Shown here: piece by piece, positions 1 through 11,654 of the stretch
Layout: each line of letters starts with the position of its first letter
Numbering within the stretch: position 1 is the first letter of the stretch
Assembly (NCBI GenBank): GCA_947184155.2
Contig: CAMXCT020000333.1
Location: 56,529 to 120,528, forward strand
DNA length: 64,000 nucleotides
Direction: 5' to 3'
DNA from: Cladocopium goreaui
Lineage: Eukaryota > Sar > Dinophyceae > Suessiales > Symbiodiniaceae
Position numbers and translations under genes: made by a program
The notes under the pieces: model-generated
The model's input: only the letters and a program-made list of their open reading frames with translations
Databases searched by the model: none
Told to the model about the DNA's origin: nothing

Positions 1-189
1 CTCGACATCATCATCTTCCTCCTCCCCCTCAACATCCACATCATCATCTTCCTCTTCTCATCTTCCTCTCATCATCCTCTTCCTCTTCTCATCCTCTTCC
101 TCTTCTCATCTTCCTCTTCTCATCTTCCTCTTCTCATCTTCCTCTTCTCATCCTCCTCTTCTCATCCTCCTCTTCTCATCTTCCTCTTC
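1..189. repeat. Pyrimidine-rich minisatellite (TCTTCC/TCTTCTCA units)
   Basis: Imperfect tandem copies of TCTTCCTCTTCTCA and close variants fill this stretch. It continues into the ATC-type repeat that follows. No coding frame is credible here. Confidence 0.9.
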
Positions 190-362
190 TCATCTTCGCC
201 TCATCATCATCATCATCACCACCATCACCATCATCATCATCATCACCATCATCATCACCATCATCATCAGCACCATCATCATCATTATCAGCAGCATCCG
301 CAGCATCAGCATCATCATACTCATCTTCATGAACATCACCATCATCATCAACATTAACATCA
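190..362. repeat. CAT/ATC trinucleotide microsatellite
   Basis: Long runs of ATC with ACC and AGC variants. The Asp-rich and Met-rich open frames on the minus strand are by-products of the repeat. Confidence 0.9.
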
Positions 363-665
363 TCAACGTTATAATACATGACATGATCTTTTTACTCTCC
401 CCACACTGTTTGGGATTGTTTTGGGTCTCTTGCCGGGATAATTATGTTGGAAAATAAGCACGGGAACTATCATTTGCAAACAGGTCGTGATTCACGTATG
501 TTCAGGTGCTACAATGAAACACAATTACACAAAAAGACGCTTGAGCAACAGGTGGATCAGGTGGCCAAGGTCGATTTGGAGTTGTTTTGAGGGTTTTGAT
601 GCCTTCAATTCCTTGGATGTCATGATGATGCAATTTTCCAATGGTAACTAACAGTTCCTGGCCAG

Positions 666-3600
666 GCATCTTGGACTCCAGAGATGGTCAAACAGAGGCG
701 CAACATGGTGTGGAATAAAATTGGTTCCAACTTGAAACGGGCTGTGAAGTGCCAGGCCACCTGTGATATGGCAGCAGCAAGGGAAGAAGCCAAAGAGGCG
801 CACCCAGATGCACCCAGGATTCTGGAAATTTCTGGAACAGATCCTGTGGGTAGGTTTATGATGGTTTATGTGGGTTTGCGCCTTGCTTTGTGGGCTTTCC
901 TATGTCTCCTTTATTGCCCCTGATGGCCAAGGTGCTGTTCTCGCTGGTGAGAGATTTGCTGAGACGCACACAGGCTGGATCCCACTCAGCGAAAACGATG
1001 TCCGACCTCATTAAACACACCAAAAGCGTGGGCAGTGGGCACCCAGTGACTGCGCAGAGGATGCGTGCGGCACAATCACTGCAGCTGCAGCAGTTTCCCT
1101 TCGAACTGTGCCAGGTGAAGCCGAAACAAATCGATTTTCTTATTATCAATTGCTCCCTGCGGTCTGGCTGCAACCAGGATGTTGTGGACAGATGGACGAT
1201 GGATATGCCATAGTAGGATCGTAAATGACAATAGTAGGAAGTAAATGACAATAGTAGGATGTTTCCCTGGGATAGCAGGATGCTTATGGTAATCGCAGGA
1301 TGGTGCAGATATTGCTCTTTGCTTTGGTTCTTGGTTATGGAAAGGCTTTGTCTTGGGCAGCGTGTGTAAATTTGATTAAACTTAATTTGAAACCGTGCAG
1401 GAGAACCTGCATGGCATCAGCTAGCTTGCGAGTTGACGAAGTTTTGCAGTTTTCTGATTGGCACAACTTGCGTTGATTGATCCGCTCCTGTTGCAGATAA
1501 GGTTCTGCCCTACTCCATCGCTTTGCGCGCTCGTGTGCAATGAGTTTGGTTTTCGCCAGGCAGCATTGGAAAAGAACGGAACACTTTTTGTTTCTTCTTT
1601 GATAGTGTCAGCATATGTCAGCAGAGGAGCAGGTTTCTACTTGCGGAGTCAGAGGGATGTAGCATGATGTAGCTGGAAGAAGCGTTTGCGCGCAGGACGT
1701 ACGATCCTACAACCTCGGTGGCATGGGTTGCTCTGCCAATGTGCTCTCCTGAGTTGCGGATAGTACTTGAACTCGTTGTGAGGAGACTATGCAGATTATG
1801 CCATCTGAATGGGCACCACTTCAGATTGCCTGGCAACATGGAGTTGAGGCATGCTGGGAGTCGAATAATTCTGGTATGGTGAGCCACACTACACTGACAT
1901 CATTATTTCATGACGAGGTAATTTCAGTTGATTTGGCAAAGCAGCTTCTGGAAAATCGACCTGGCTCCAGAGCTTTGGTGCTCTCCATGGAGTGCTACGG
2001 CTGCAGCTGTCGCTGTTCTGCTGGTCCAGCAGCATAGGAAATCAATTTCAACAGGATTTTCAGGCAGTTTCAGGGGGTTGCACTTAGTTCAGAAAAAAAT
2101 AAACAGTTAAACATGTTTGATCCGCAAAATTCAGTGAGGAGGATCAGGATGACACGGCCTGTTTAGGCCGACTAGCGCTGCCATTTTTACTCAGGAACAT
2201 CACGCAGAACTTGTACAAAGGCAATGATAAGTCCATGCTGCTGCAGTGTCTTGGCATGGAGCTGGAATTCGGCAGATGGGTTGAACTTGGTTCCAGGATC
2301 GAATTTCATGCCATAAAGTCATGAAGCATCATAGACCATCGTAAAAAGCATCACCAAACATATTACACATGTTCCCTCCAAACCCCACGTTCGCCCGCAC
2401 CCAAATAACACACCCAAACAATATCATATACTTGTCACCAAAGGATGAATGAAAACACTGGCTATACGCAGCGATTTTGATTTTAGGTTTTTAGGATTTA
2501 GGGTTTTAATTTAGGGTTTAAGCTTTTAGGGTTTAAGCTTTGAGGGTTTTAGATTTTGGATAGTTAAAAAAAAATCCTAGCCCTACGCAGGGATTTGAGC
2601 AGTCAAAGGATATGCGGGATCCGATGCCGGCAAACGTGGGCTTTGCAGCGCACATGTTCCATGTTACATAAACTTCCCTCTAATCGGAGACTCTTAAGAA
2701 CACTAGAAGGTGCTTTTACTATGGTAATCTATGGTATATGTTGCCCTTACAAAGCTTACGCGTGGTTCTTTGCATCGCCAAAGGGGCGCCGGGCTTGCAA
2801 GACTCCAAGGAATACTCTCTTTCGATGTGGTGGATGTGGGCTTCTTCTCTCTAGCAGACTTCTGGACTCGATGAAAGCTAAGCAGCTTGGGCCAATAAAA
2901 TGCAGGCAAGACAAATACATCAGTTGGCTGAGTTGGCTGCGCAACTTTTCAGAAAAGTTTCGCAGTTCATGGAATGTTACATGCATGCTGCATGCTCCTG
3001 TTACAATACGTTCAAGATCAATCACGTGTTTCTATGTGGAAGCATGTGGAATGTTTGCATGGTAAGCTAATGTAAGCTATGAAAGGAGGATATGAATGGA
3101 TATGACACACACACCCAGGGCATTCCATGGCGCAAGGTACAAACTGCTGTACACTTTTCGTGCTCACCTCTCGGATGATAATTCCTACAACTGTGTCTAC
3201 CAGAAACAGGATGAACGCGGAAATAGCTCAGACCTCAGTCACGGGTCACGGGTCACGGGTTTCAACGTTTCAGCCTCCGCTGACGTTAACCCTGTCAAGC
3301 AGTTCTCGGTCTCCTGAGGTGGTGTTGCTCTATCAAAGGACAGCTATGGACAGCTCAAATATGATCGTCTGATATTTTCTGCCGGGGCTGGCAGGCTGAA
3401 TTTTGTTCTCTCCATTGAGCCTGTTTAGATGCTGGCTGTCATCCAAATGAGCCGATTTTCAGGACATTGTGAAAGTCGCGGGCCGTGCTCTCCGCCAAAA
3501 CTTCGTTCTCTAGTCTGGATGTGGGAAGATTGGGAAGAGCTGGAGGGCGAGGGCAGAGTTTTATTATGTTTTATTCGTATTGGCAAGCATCAGCTTTTAT

Positions 3601-5385
3601 ATGTGATATTGCATAAATTATCATAATTGTGTAATTGCGGTAATTAATAACAGTTCGGTTACAGTTCGGTTACACCAAATAATTTTATATCACTAGCTAG
3701 TACGTTCAAGCAATACTCAAGTATTACACTAACATGCACTAGGAACACGGGTGACAAATTTGTTAAGATTTGGGCTGTTACGAACATGATCGGCGACATT
3801 CTCAGATGTACAGATGAAGACCCTCAAAGCAGATGCGTCTTGAAAAGAACATTAATTACTTTCCCCCACGAGGCTCAAGACTGATGGAATCTACTCTTTC
3901 CACTTCTGCAGTTTAGTAGCGTGTTAGGCTTGGGGGTTTGTTGGCTATCCAGTTGTCCTTTAGGTATATCAGGTGTTCCAGCGGGGTTGTATAGGAAGAA
4001 CTCTCAACTTGGGATTTTCACTGAGGTGCAGCTGGCTCCTCATGTCTTGCCAGTGAGGGAGCAAGCCAAAGTGCTTTGTCAGAAACTCAGATGTGCAGTT
4101 GCACCTTGGCAATAGGAAGCAATGAGGAACCAGTGAAGTTGGCGTCACAGATGAAACCGTGATGAAACCAGGATGGGTGTGTCTGAAAATTGGTGGTATC
4201 CGGATGTCGACCATCAAATTTTGGGGCATCCTATTTTCAGCCAAACCTGTATGAGGCAACCACTTTTGGGGGAAGACGGTCTCTGTTGCGAAGCAGAGGC
4301 CGGTGACGTTGCACAGTCAAGTCATGGCTGTTTGTCTGACGGTGCTCGCAGGGGATGGCCGCTTGCAGAGGGTCTCACGGTGCCAGAGGGCTACACACCG
4401 AATTTTGGCAAAGGCAACTTGGCGAATTTCGGACCCCATCAACATATCAACCAGCCAGCATTTGGTCTGTGATATTCCAAGTGCTGTGCGGAAATCACTT
4501 GACAACTTTGAAAACACGGGATTTTATCACATGTTTAGTCTTTAAGCTTCAGCGGCCAATTTTAGATGACAAGAATATCTTTGCACTTTGGACTGCCGAG
4601 GTATTGATCACTTTTGCATTCACGCAGGCAGGTGGTTGCCACATGTGCAGCGTGTGGCCAGGGGTCTCGCTGGGCATGGCAGGTGGTCGTGCTGTGATCG
4701 AAGGAGTACAGAAGAATCTGAAGCTGACAGACAGGCAGATCAGGCCGTAGCTCGCCTGCAATGAGGGGCGAGCTAAAGGGTGCAGAGTAACTTATAAATA
4801 TATGCAATATAATGGTAATATGGTGTATAATATTATAACGTATAATTATGATAACTTATATATAATTATAATACAGAGTTACTTATAATGACTGTATAAC
4901 TGGTGTATAATGGAGCAGATGGTGAATATGTTATTATTGAAACTTTTTCAGGTGACTCAGGTGACCCAAATCGTTGGCGATGCCTTTTTCAGAACTGCTG
5001 TCCAGGTCAGTGCAGACTTTGCACGACTGGGGGAATACATCTTCCTCTTCTATTTGGTACGAGACAGACTGGATAGAACGATTCGGCGTTTCCTGGCAGT
5101 GCATGGGGTGGGACTTTGCTTTGAATCGTTGGTTCTCAAGATGAGGCAACGCTGCAAATTCCTGGATGCCGTTTCCAGTGAAGAATGGTGTACAATTTTT
5201 GAAATCACAGGTGTCGCTGTGCTACAGCATTGGCATTCGGTGGCACTGTGTTTCTGCACCAATGTGTCAAGGACCTTCAGAGAGGGGAGCGGGTTCTCCA
5301 AATTTCATTCGGAAGTGGTTTCAAGTGCAATTCGGCCGTGCCTTCGCTGCATCAGACGCAAGTGAAAGCTCGGCAAAGACGATGA
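666..5385 (+). CDS. 3-ketoacyl-CoA synthase, FAE1/CUT1 type (very-long-chain fatty acid elongase), many exons
   Basis: This enzyme condenses malonyl-CoA with acyl-CoA in very-long-chain fatty acid elongation, normally at the ER membrane. Phase-matched exons from about 1060 to 5385 give a family-typical protein in order: VKPKQIDFLIINCSL (ending 1161), FCPTPSLCALVCNEFGFR (1502-1559), SYNLGGMGCSA with the catalytic Cys (1696-1740), VISVDLAKQLL (1918-1991), NITQNLYKGNDKSMLL (2195-2245), TLFRCGGCGLLLSS (2810-2881), YKLLYTFRAH (3137-3225), GVALSK (3319-3338), DIVKVAGRALRQNF (3463-3504), VQLAPHVLPV (from 4026), GYTPNFGK (4352-4413), IDHFCIHA with the catalytic His (4601-4627), GRAVIEG (4683-4734), TLHDWGNTSSSSIWYE with the catalytic Asn (5006-5087) and ERVLQISFGSGFKCNSAV (5281-5385, stop TGA). 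The end of the 4026 exon is unresolved. Exons 666-849 and 932-1014 are open and look coding, but their membership is uncertain. No start codon is fixed. Confidence 0.85.
2466..2556. repeat. Degenerate telomere-like repeat (TTTAGGG variants)
   Basis: The stretch holds repeated TTTAGG, TTTAGGG and TTTAAGC-type words, inside the intron between ketoacyl synthase exons 2195-2245 and 2810-2881. TTTAGGG is the plant-type telomere unit, also reported in dinoflagellates. It is too degenerate to be a working telomere. Confidence 0.45.
4168..4262 (+). repeat. Dispersed 'GVSENW' repeat, copy 1
   Basis: The sequence starts ATGGGTGTGTCTGAAAATTG and ends in a TTTTCAGCCAAACC segment. Related copies occur near 20775, 28735, 37643, 42485, 43366, 48015 and 50775. 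It lies in an intron of the ketoacyl-CoA synthase gene. The open frame MGVSENWWYPD is a feature of the repeat family and is not a gene. Confidence 0.6.
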
Positions 5386-6300
5386 CACTTGGGAGATGAT
5401 ATAATATGTTGTGGGATTTGTGGGATTGTGGGAACAGCTGGGCCTGCTGCAGCAAATTGTTACACAAATAGCAGCTGATTTTGCAAAGCGTTGTGCTTTG
5501 CCAACAGGGTCACATGGGTCACCTAAGATCACCCGGTCGCCCAGGTTTGGGTCGCCTTGAGGGTGGATCGCTCCAAAATAGGACAACCTTTGGAAGCCTT
5601 CAGCCCTAAGGCAGGGCCGCAACTGAACTCCCAGCTCCGGCTTCAGCGGTCTTTGGCTTCAATTCCATCTGAACATAGCAGTAAATAGGATAGATTTACA
5701 GTATGTGGATGTATGCGGTGATTTATCTATTTATTATATGTATAGTTATAGTTATATATATATATAATATTATATGTGTGTTGCAGTTTTATGCAGATGA
5801 TATCACAGGAGTTGTATGGCCACTGTGCTGGAAATTGCACTGCTTTTCGCACAGCTTGGCCGCTAGGAGCAAGAGGTATGCACCAGTGACAGCGGAGTCA
5901 TCAATGAAGCACGCATCACGGCAGCACCTGACCCCCTCTTAGTTGTTTATAAGCTGGGCCACCTGCTCACCTTCAGCATATGTTGAACTTTCTGAGATGG
6001 CGATGCAGAGAAAGAGAGAAAGGGAGGGAAAGATATATATATATATACACATACACTGTATATATATACACTGTATTATATAATATACATATATATATAT
6101 ACGTATATATATATATGGTATATATATATATATGTTGTATATATATATATATACACATTATATGTTTATACGTTATATAATTAATAATAATAATATTAAT
6201 AATACTAATAAAACTTAATAATAACATAATAATAATACTAATAATATTCACATATATATATATATATATACACGTCATATAATATAATAATGATATATTT
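5386..6300. other. Intergenic region with AT-rich repeats, no gene seen
   Basis: Downstream of the ketoacyl-CoA synthase stop I see no exon with family support. From about 6030 to 6285 the sequence is almost pure TA dinucleotide with TAA/TAATA tracts. Confidence 0.6.
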
Positions 6301-6310
6301 GTTTGTCATC

Positions 6311-6579
6311 ATTGAATTCGAATCGAGTGATTCTGTTGGAGAACGCTGCATATTCGAGACAATCCCAGGTTCCTCTCTGGACAATCCTTGGCCGTGTTGC
6401 TCAAAGGCAAGCCCAGCAACGAAAAGAGTGCATAGTGACGACCTTCCAGCAGACGGTGCCATTTGTAGCGAATTTGCAGCTCTAGGTCTCAGGAATCTCT
6501 CAGGAATTTTGGGCGAAGTCGCACGCCAAGCCGCACAAACGGTGCGCGTTGTACCATGGGGCAGTATAGATCCCCATTA
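6311..6579 (+). CDS. Candidate exon, unidentified
   Basis: Two + frames are open together across this GC-balanced stretch. One ends PWGSIDPH and the other ends PFVANLQL. Either could be coding, and I recognise neither. It stands between AT-rich repeat and a region with no further support. Confidence 0.2.
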
Positions 6580-7263
6580 ATTGCAAGGATCATCAGTGAT
6601 CACGGTGATCTGAACGCCAGCTGCTGTTTTTGGAGCCCTGCATGAAAAAAAAATCGAAAAACGGCTTCTGGCGTTCTTCGATGGCAAGTCCCACTGATTC
6701 CATTGGTTCGAAGCTGTGTGATGAGCACTGCTGATCACTGCTGGATGTTGTTTGAAGCATGTCATATTGGGGGGAATTGGGAAAAACATTCTCCTGTGTA
6801 CTGTGTGCCAGTTGAAGATTTGCCAAGTTGTCCACGAGGAGCGACAGGAACGCTTACAAACTAAGCCTCCTAAATCCTTTTTTTTCATATTTTTTCGTCA
6901 TGTGTCATGTGTCAATGCAGACCAGAAGACTTGTTTTCTCCAAAGTGCATGGAACCACAATCGGCTGCACAGGCAACATGAGAGCTTTGCACTTCAGCCC
7001 GTACTGTAGCTTTCAAAGAAGACCCCCCAAAATTCACCATGAGACCGAAACATGGCACTTGTTCCCCACCTGCCAGGTGAGTGTCTCTAGACTCTAGATT
7101 TTAACAAAGGTACAACTCCTCCTTCCTCTTCTCCTCGTTCTCCTCCTTCCTCCTCGTCCACCTTCTCCGCCTCTTGCTTCTGCCAGCTCCGGATGTTGTG
7201 GAGCGCACCTGGACCCGAACACCATGTCGCCAGCCCAGGAGACTGTGGAATGCGCCTGGGCCC

Positions 7264-7546
7264 GAACACATGTCAGATAGAATGCCAGATAGAATGCCAA
7301 ACAGAACTTCAGAATATATGTCAGATATAGAACGCCAGATAGAATGCCGAATAGAATGTCAGATAGAATGCCAGATAGAATGCTAGAGTGAATGCCTGAA
7401 AAGATGGCTCGGATTGATGCCAGAATAGATTCCAGAAAGAATGTCAGAATAGATGCCAGATAGAATGCCAGAAAGAATGCCAGATAGAATGCCAGAAAGA
7501 ATGCCAGATAGAATGCCAGAAAGAATGTAAGATAGAATGCCAGAAT
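7264..7546. repeat. 12-bp minisatellite (AGATAGAATGCC family)
   Basis: Tandem 12-bp words AGATAGAATGCC and AGAAAGAATGCC alternate, with some degeneration near 7390-7440. A GC-rich open stretch at about 7190-7270 precedes it and may be an exon, but I cannot place it. Confidence 0.85.
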
Positions 7547-8298
7547 ACATTATAATATACAGTTATACCATATATACTTCCAGCGTGGGGATCACTCAAA
7601 GTAAAGTAATGTTTGATCATTTTTGGTAGTTTGATAAGGCTTTCCATACTTCGTATTAAAGAGGTCTAGGCAGCGCCAAGCCAACGGGTGTTCCATAGTG
7701 CGCCTAAGCCAGGAGTGAGCCGCTTGTTGATGCAATTCTTCTGGCAGCAACGAGCCAACCTCAGACTGACTAGGTGACACGGTGACACGTCGAAATTCCT
7801 GGAAGTGGATTGACTATGACTAGGTGAAGACAAGTAGTGTATAACTGTATACTATTGTATACTATACTGTATAACTATCATCCCAATTGGAGGTTCAAAC
7901 CGTTTAATTTACGACATTATCAACATTTAAGACATTTATCTACAATCTGTATGATATTGCTGCCAAAAGATGATGGCATTGACGAGTGGCTCCAAGGAGT
8001 CGTCAAGTCTCATGTCATGTGGGCGTTATAGTCCCTTTGTTTTCAGGCATTGGCATGGCTTTCAGACCAGATTTGCAGAACGTATGGGAACTTGATGACA
8101 GACCAGATTTTTGCATTATATTTGTGATAACTGTACGAAACATCCGACAGTTTTCACACCTAGGTTTCGCCTGGGACTAAGCCGAAAAGCCGGAAAAAAA
8201 ACATGTGGTCAATTTCTTGGCATTTCTTTGGACTAAGTTGGACTTCTGTCCTGTGCTTTTGACTCAATCCATCTCAATCCCGCAGCCTAGCCGCCTAG

Positions 8299-10358
8299 CC
8301 GCACACCGAAGACCGGAGCCTGATGGAGGCTGAAGGCTATGCCTTTGAGGCAGCTGAGAAGGTGAAGGAGATCCAATGTGAGGTGAGCATCAGTTGACCC
8401 TGATCAATTGGCCATAGGGCATTATCAACATTTATCAACCTACTGTAAGTAACCTACATATCATTATTGAGTTGGTATATACATATACATACATATACAT
8501 ACATATACATACATATACATACATATACATACATATACATACATATACATACATATACCATACATATACCATAATCTAACGGAAATTATCATAATCCATG
8601 GGAATCCACCTCCAACCAACGAGAATCCGCAGCCACAGGTGGAAGACCTCCTGCTTCACATCCGCCGTGCCGCGGACATCGAATCCCAGCATCTTGAAGC
8701 GCAACGAGTGGAGCTCCAGAAGCAACATGCGGAGAGGATCAAGGACCTGCAAGACGAGGTGGGGATGGGTCATGATGGGTCAAAACCTAAGCCCAGAATG
8801 GGATTGAAGATGATTGAAGGGGATTCACATGTGATAACACCAACAAACATGCTCGTTTTATGGTGGATGAATGGGTTAAAACCTATAAGATACTTTTTTT
8901 GGTGCGTGGGGGAGGTGATTATTGAAGATCCATTTGTATCCATTTGCTATTTATTATAGATATATGTTTGATGTTTACTGAGGTGAGACGGGTCAGGGAA
9001 TCGACTGATGAGAGTGTCGAGAAGATTGAAGCAGAGATGCAACGAGAGCAATCTCAGATTGAAGAAGAGGTGCTGCAAAAGTCGGTCGAACGGAGTGAGG
9101 CCTTGAAAGCCATCAAGGAGGAAGTGGAGGATTTGTCAGCTGTGGCGGATCAAGAATACCGAAAGTCCTTGGACAAAGACAAGTTGCGCCATGAAGAAGC
9201 TCGAAAGGCCATTCTTGACATGGACAATCAGCGATGGAGGACGGTGGAGGAGATGGACCAAAGCTGCCAAATGTGGATCACGGCATTCAATCAGAGGCCT
9301 GGCTGTAGATTCTCTGTAGATCAGGTGGGGTCAAGCAGATCCATATCAGAGGAGTGCAAAGTTTGTTTGGGCTGCAGTGTTGCTGAAATCCCCAGGGCAC
9401 AAGTGTATAGGGACCTAATCCTTAATATTCCCTAATTCCATCTCTCAGTCTCTCAGTTTCTTGCAGTGACAGGCTGGAAGAAACCCAAGCAGATTTGGCG
9501 TACCGAGTAGAACACTTGGTTGGAGAAGCAAGAGCTGCAAGGCTGGGTTTGCACAAGGCCCGCGAGCGGCTTGATGCTCGGATTTACAGAGACGATGTGG
9601 TCATGATGGTCGTTTTGGGGGTGTAATTAGTTGGAGGGCGCTTGCAGTCTTGCAGTGTGTTTTGCAACACTGTCCTTTTGTGTCCTTTTGTTACCTTTTG
9701 CCTTTTGCGCGTTTATATAATCCTTTGGCCTCCCGATGCCTCCTGTGAAGTTTGCATCCTGCAGGCAGCTACACAGACTGTACATGACTATACGAAGGTG
9801 TTGAATTTGGCCCGGCCACTCCTTAATTTCTCAGATCATATCAGCCTGACGTGTTTGCATTTTCCCCCCAAAGACACAAAAAAATTGCCCTGAACCATAC
9901 CCCGCCCTCAGGATCGCCAATGGGAAGATGAACTCACTCAACTGCGGCAAGAAGCTCTAAAGGAGCGCTTTGACGCTGCAAGCACGTTGGACCAAGCTCG
10001 ATTGAAGCGAAGAGAGCTGGAAAGCATGTCCAGGGAGAAAAGTGTCCGGGCTAAATTGAGGACACAGTTTTGCTGGCTTTAAACAATATGTTTGTTTTGG
10101 CATTGAAGTCGAGCACGATTTGCATACTTTGGATTACTTTGGTGTCCAGGTCTGGCCGGCATTGAAGAGTGCAAGCTGCTCAAACGTGAGCATTTATTGA
10201 CCCTACGGAGGGTTGCGGATGAGTTGGATCAGATGCGGAGGAACATCGGATTGCAAGCTCGTGATCCCATGCTGGTGCAGAGTCTCAGGGAGCTCAGTTC
10301 AAAGATTCGACATGGCCAAATGAAGCAGCAACCACCCAAAATGATGGAAATAACGTGA
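8299..10358 (+). CDS. Coiled-coil protein, at least six exons
   Basis: The protein is dominated by Glu, Lys, Arg and Gln heptads and has no recognised catalytic domain. Exons: 8299-8382 (EAEGYAFEAAEKVKEI), 8639-8758 (VEDLLLHIRRAADIE), 8983 to 9272 or 9324 (RRVRESTDESVEKIEAEMQ), about 9468-9596 (RLEETQADLAYRVEHL), 9912-10041 (DRQWEDELTQLRQEAL) and 10150-10358 (KLLKREHLLTLRRVADEL), with a TGA stop at 10356. The first two introns are phase 0 with GT donors. The phase-1 join of 10041 to 10150 restores the frame. The donor of the third exon is ambiguous: 9272 fits the phase of the next exon better than 9324. The true start may lie upstream of 8299. A structural or flagellar/cytoskeletal role is only a guess. 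Confidence 0.7.
8466..8572. repeat. ACATAT microsatellite in an intron
   Basis: Tandem ACATAT/CATACATATA units lie inside the first visible intron of the coiled-coil gene. Confidence 0.9.
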
Positions 10359-10534
10359 TCAATGACATGAATGACCTGAAATGACACTGTAATTACATGA
10401 AATGACCTGATCAATCCGGATGATCATCCATCAGTTTCTGCATGTTTATTTAGTTCTATAGTATAGTTGCAAGATGTTTCATAATGGTTCATAGTTCAGT
10501 ACTCATTACATGAATGTTTGTCAATCTTTGGCCA

Positions 10535-10720
10535 TCATCAAATCGTGCATACGGTGCAGCAGAAGCGTGGTGCAGCCAAAGTTTCTATGCTGCATCCCAT
10601 GTTTTCGTTTCACAAGAGCTCCAAGTTGACCCAAGTTTGATCAGCTTGCTGCAAGCAAACTATGGTGGGTGCAAGCAGTCCGATTGGCAGAACTTGATAA
10701 TGAGTACATGCCGTGGCATG
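10535..10720 (+). CDS. Candidate exon, unidentified
   Basis: An open + frame reads SFYAASHVFVSQELQVDPSL and continues to QSDWQNLIM, with a composition like the neighbouring exons. It sits between the stop of the coiled-coil gene and the ankyrin exon, so it may be an upstream exon of the latter. No domain is recognised. Confidence 0.3.
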
Positions 10721-11207
10721 TAATGGTTAAAGGTGTCTTCTCTTTTGATCACTGTTGGCCAGAGTATTGCAATTCCTGAATTCGAAGAACAATGTTTTCG
10801 TATTAATATATATATATACATTTGTAACTTATTGTCACGTAGCCAAGGCCGAAGTGTTAGGATCATCGAAACCACAACCACTGTCAGCGACTTTTGCATT
10901 GCTACATTTGATCTACTGTGCTTTTTGCTCTCTCAGCCACCTTGATCCCGGCAGTTGTCTCTGCATAGGGTCAGCCACTGTGTTCCGAGGCCAAAACTCT
11001 CCACATTCCAGGCGCGAAGTTTGGCCAGCATGGCACAGGTCGGCTCCTGGGCGGATGGAGTGATGGGGCTCAGCATCGGGGACCGTGTGATCCGTGTGAT
11101 CCGTGTGCACGCGAATGTCATCTTTGAGCACCAAAAGGTGTTGGAGAGTTCACCTGAGACGGATTGCTCAAAAAACCTCAATGCCTTCATTCATCTTCAT
11201 TTGCTTT

Positions 11208-11219
11208 TTTTGGCTCAAG
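11208..11219 (+). other. Possible relict dinoflagellate spliced-leader sequence
   Basis: The 12-mer TTTTGGCTCAAG matches the 3' end of the dinoflagellate trans-spliced leader exactly. It stands directly before a long open exon whose first Kozak-like ATG is at 11295. The upstream ten leader bases are not conserved. A T-run ending in AG is also what an ordinary splice acceptor would look like. Confidence 0.4.
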
Positions 11220-11654
11220 CACCCTTGGAAATCCAAGGGAGAAGTAGAGTTTCCTGGGTCTGGGCTGAAGCGCACTTCTTTGAGCCTCGTAGCCATGGGA
11301 CGGGCAACGCTGCTGAGACATGCGTCACTCTTGTCTTGCAACGAGATATCCTTCGAAGACAAGCTGGCACAATTGCGGAAGGAGCTGGTGGAGAGGTACT
11401 TGAACAAGTATGGCTTTCCAAGCATCAACGAGCCACGAGAGGTTGCAGAGGGCAGCCGGGTTCGGATGGAACCTCTTTGTGCTATCCATTTGGCAGCCAT
11501 GAAAGGTGACCCTGGTCTCTTGAAGCTGCTGCTAGTGGAGGGTGCTGATCCAGACGAAACCTTCCAAGGTTACAATGCTCTGGACATCGCAGAAGCTGAA
11601 AATCAGAATGGATCGCACCATGACGTCATTGAGGTCCTCAAAGATGCTCTCAGG
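11220..11654 (+). CDS. Ankyrin-repeat protein exon
   Basis: The frame is open from the AG at 11218-11219 to a strong donor AGG|GTAAGG at 11654. The first ATG, in a GCCATGG context, is at 11295. The N-terminal part (EISFEDKLAQLRKELVERYL) looks helical. The C-terminal part reads PLCAIHLAAMKGDPGLLKLL and then GADPDE and YNALDIAE. This is the ankyrin pattern of PLHxAAxxG, LLxxGAD and LDxA over roughly two repeats. The role is unknown beyond protein binding. Later exons could include those at 12529 and 12976. A possible exon at about 10955-11150 (SWADGVMGLSIGDRVIRV) lies upstream. Confidence 0.65.
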
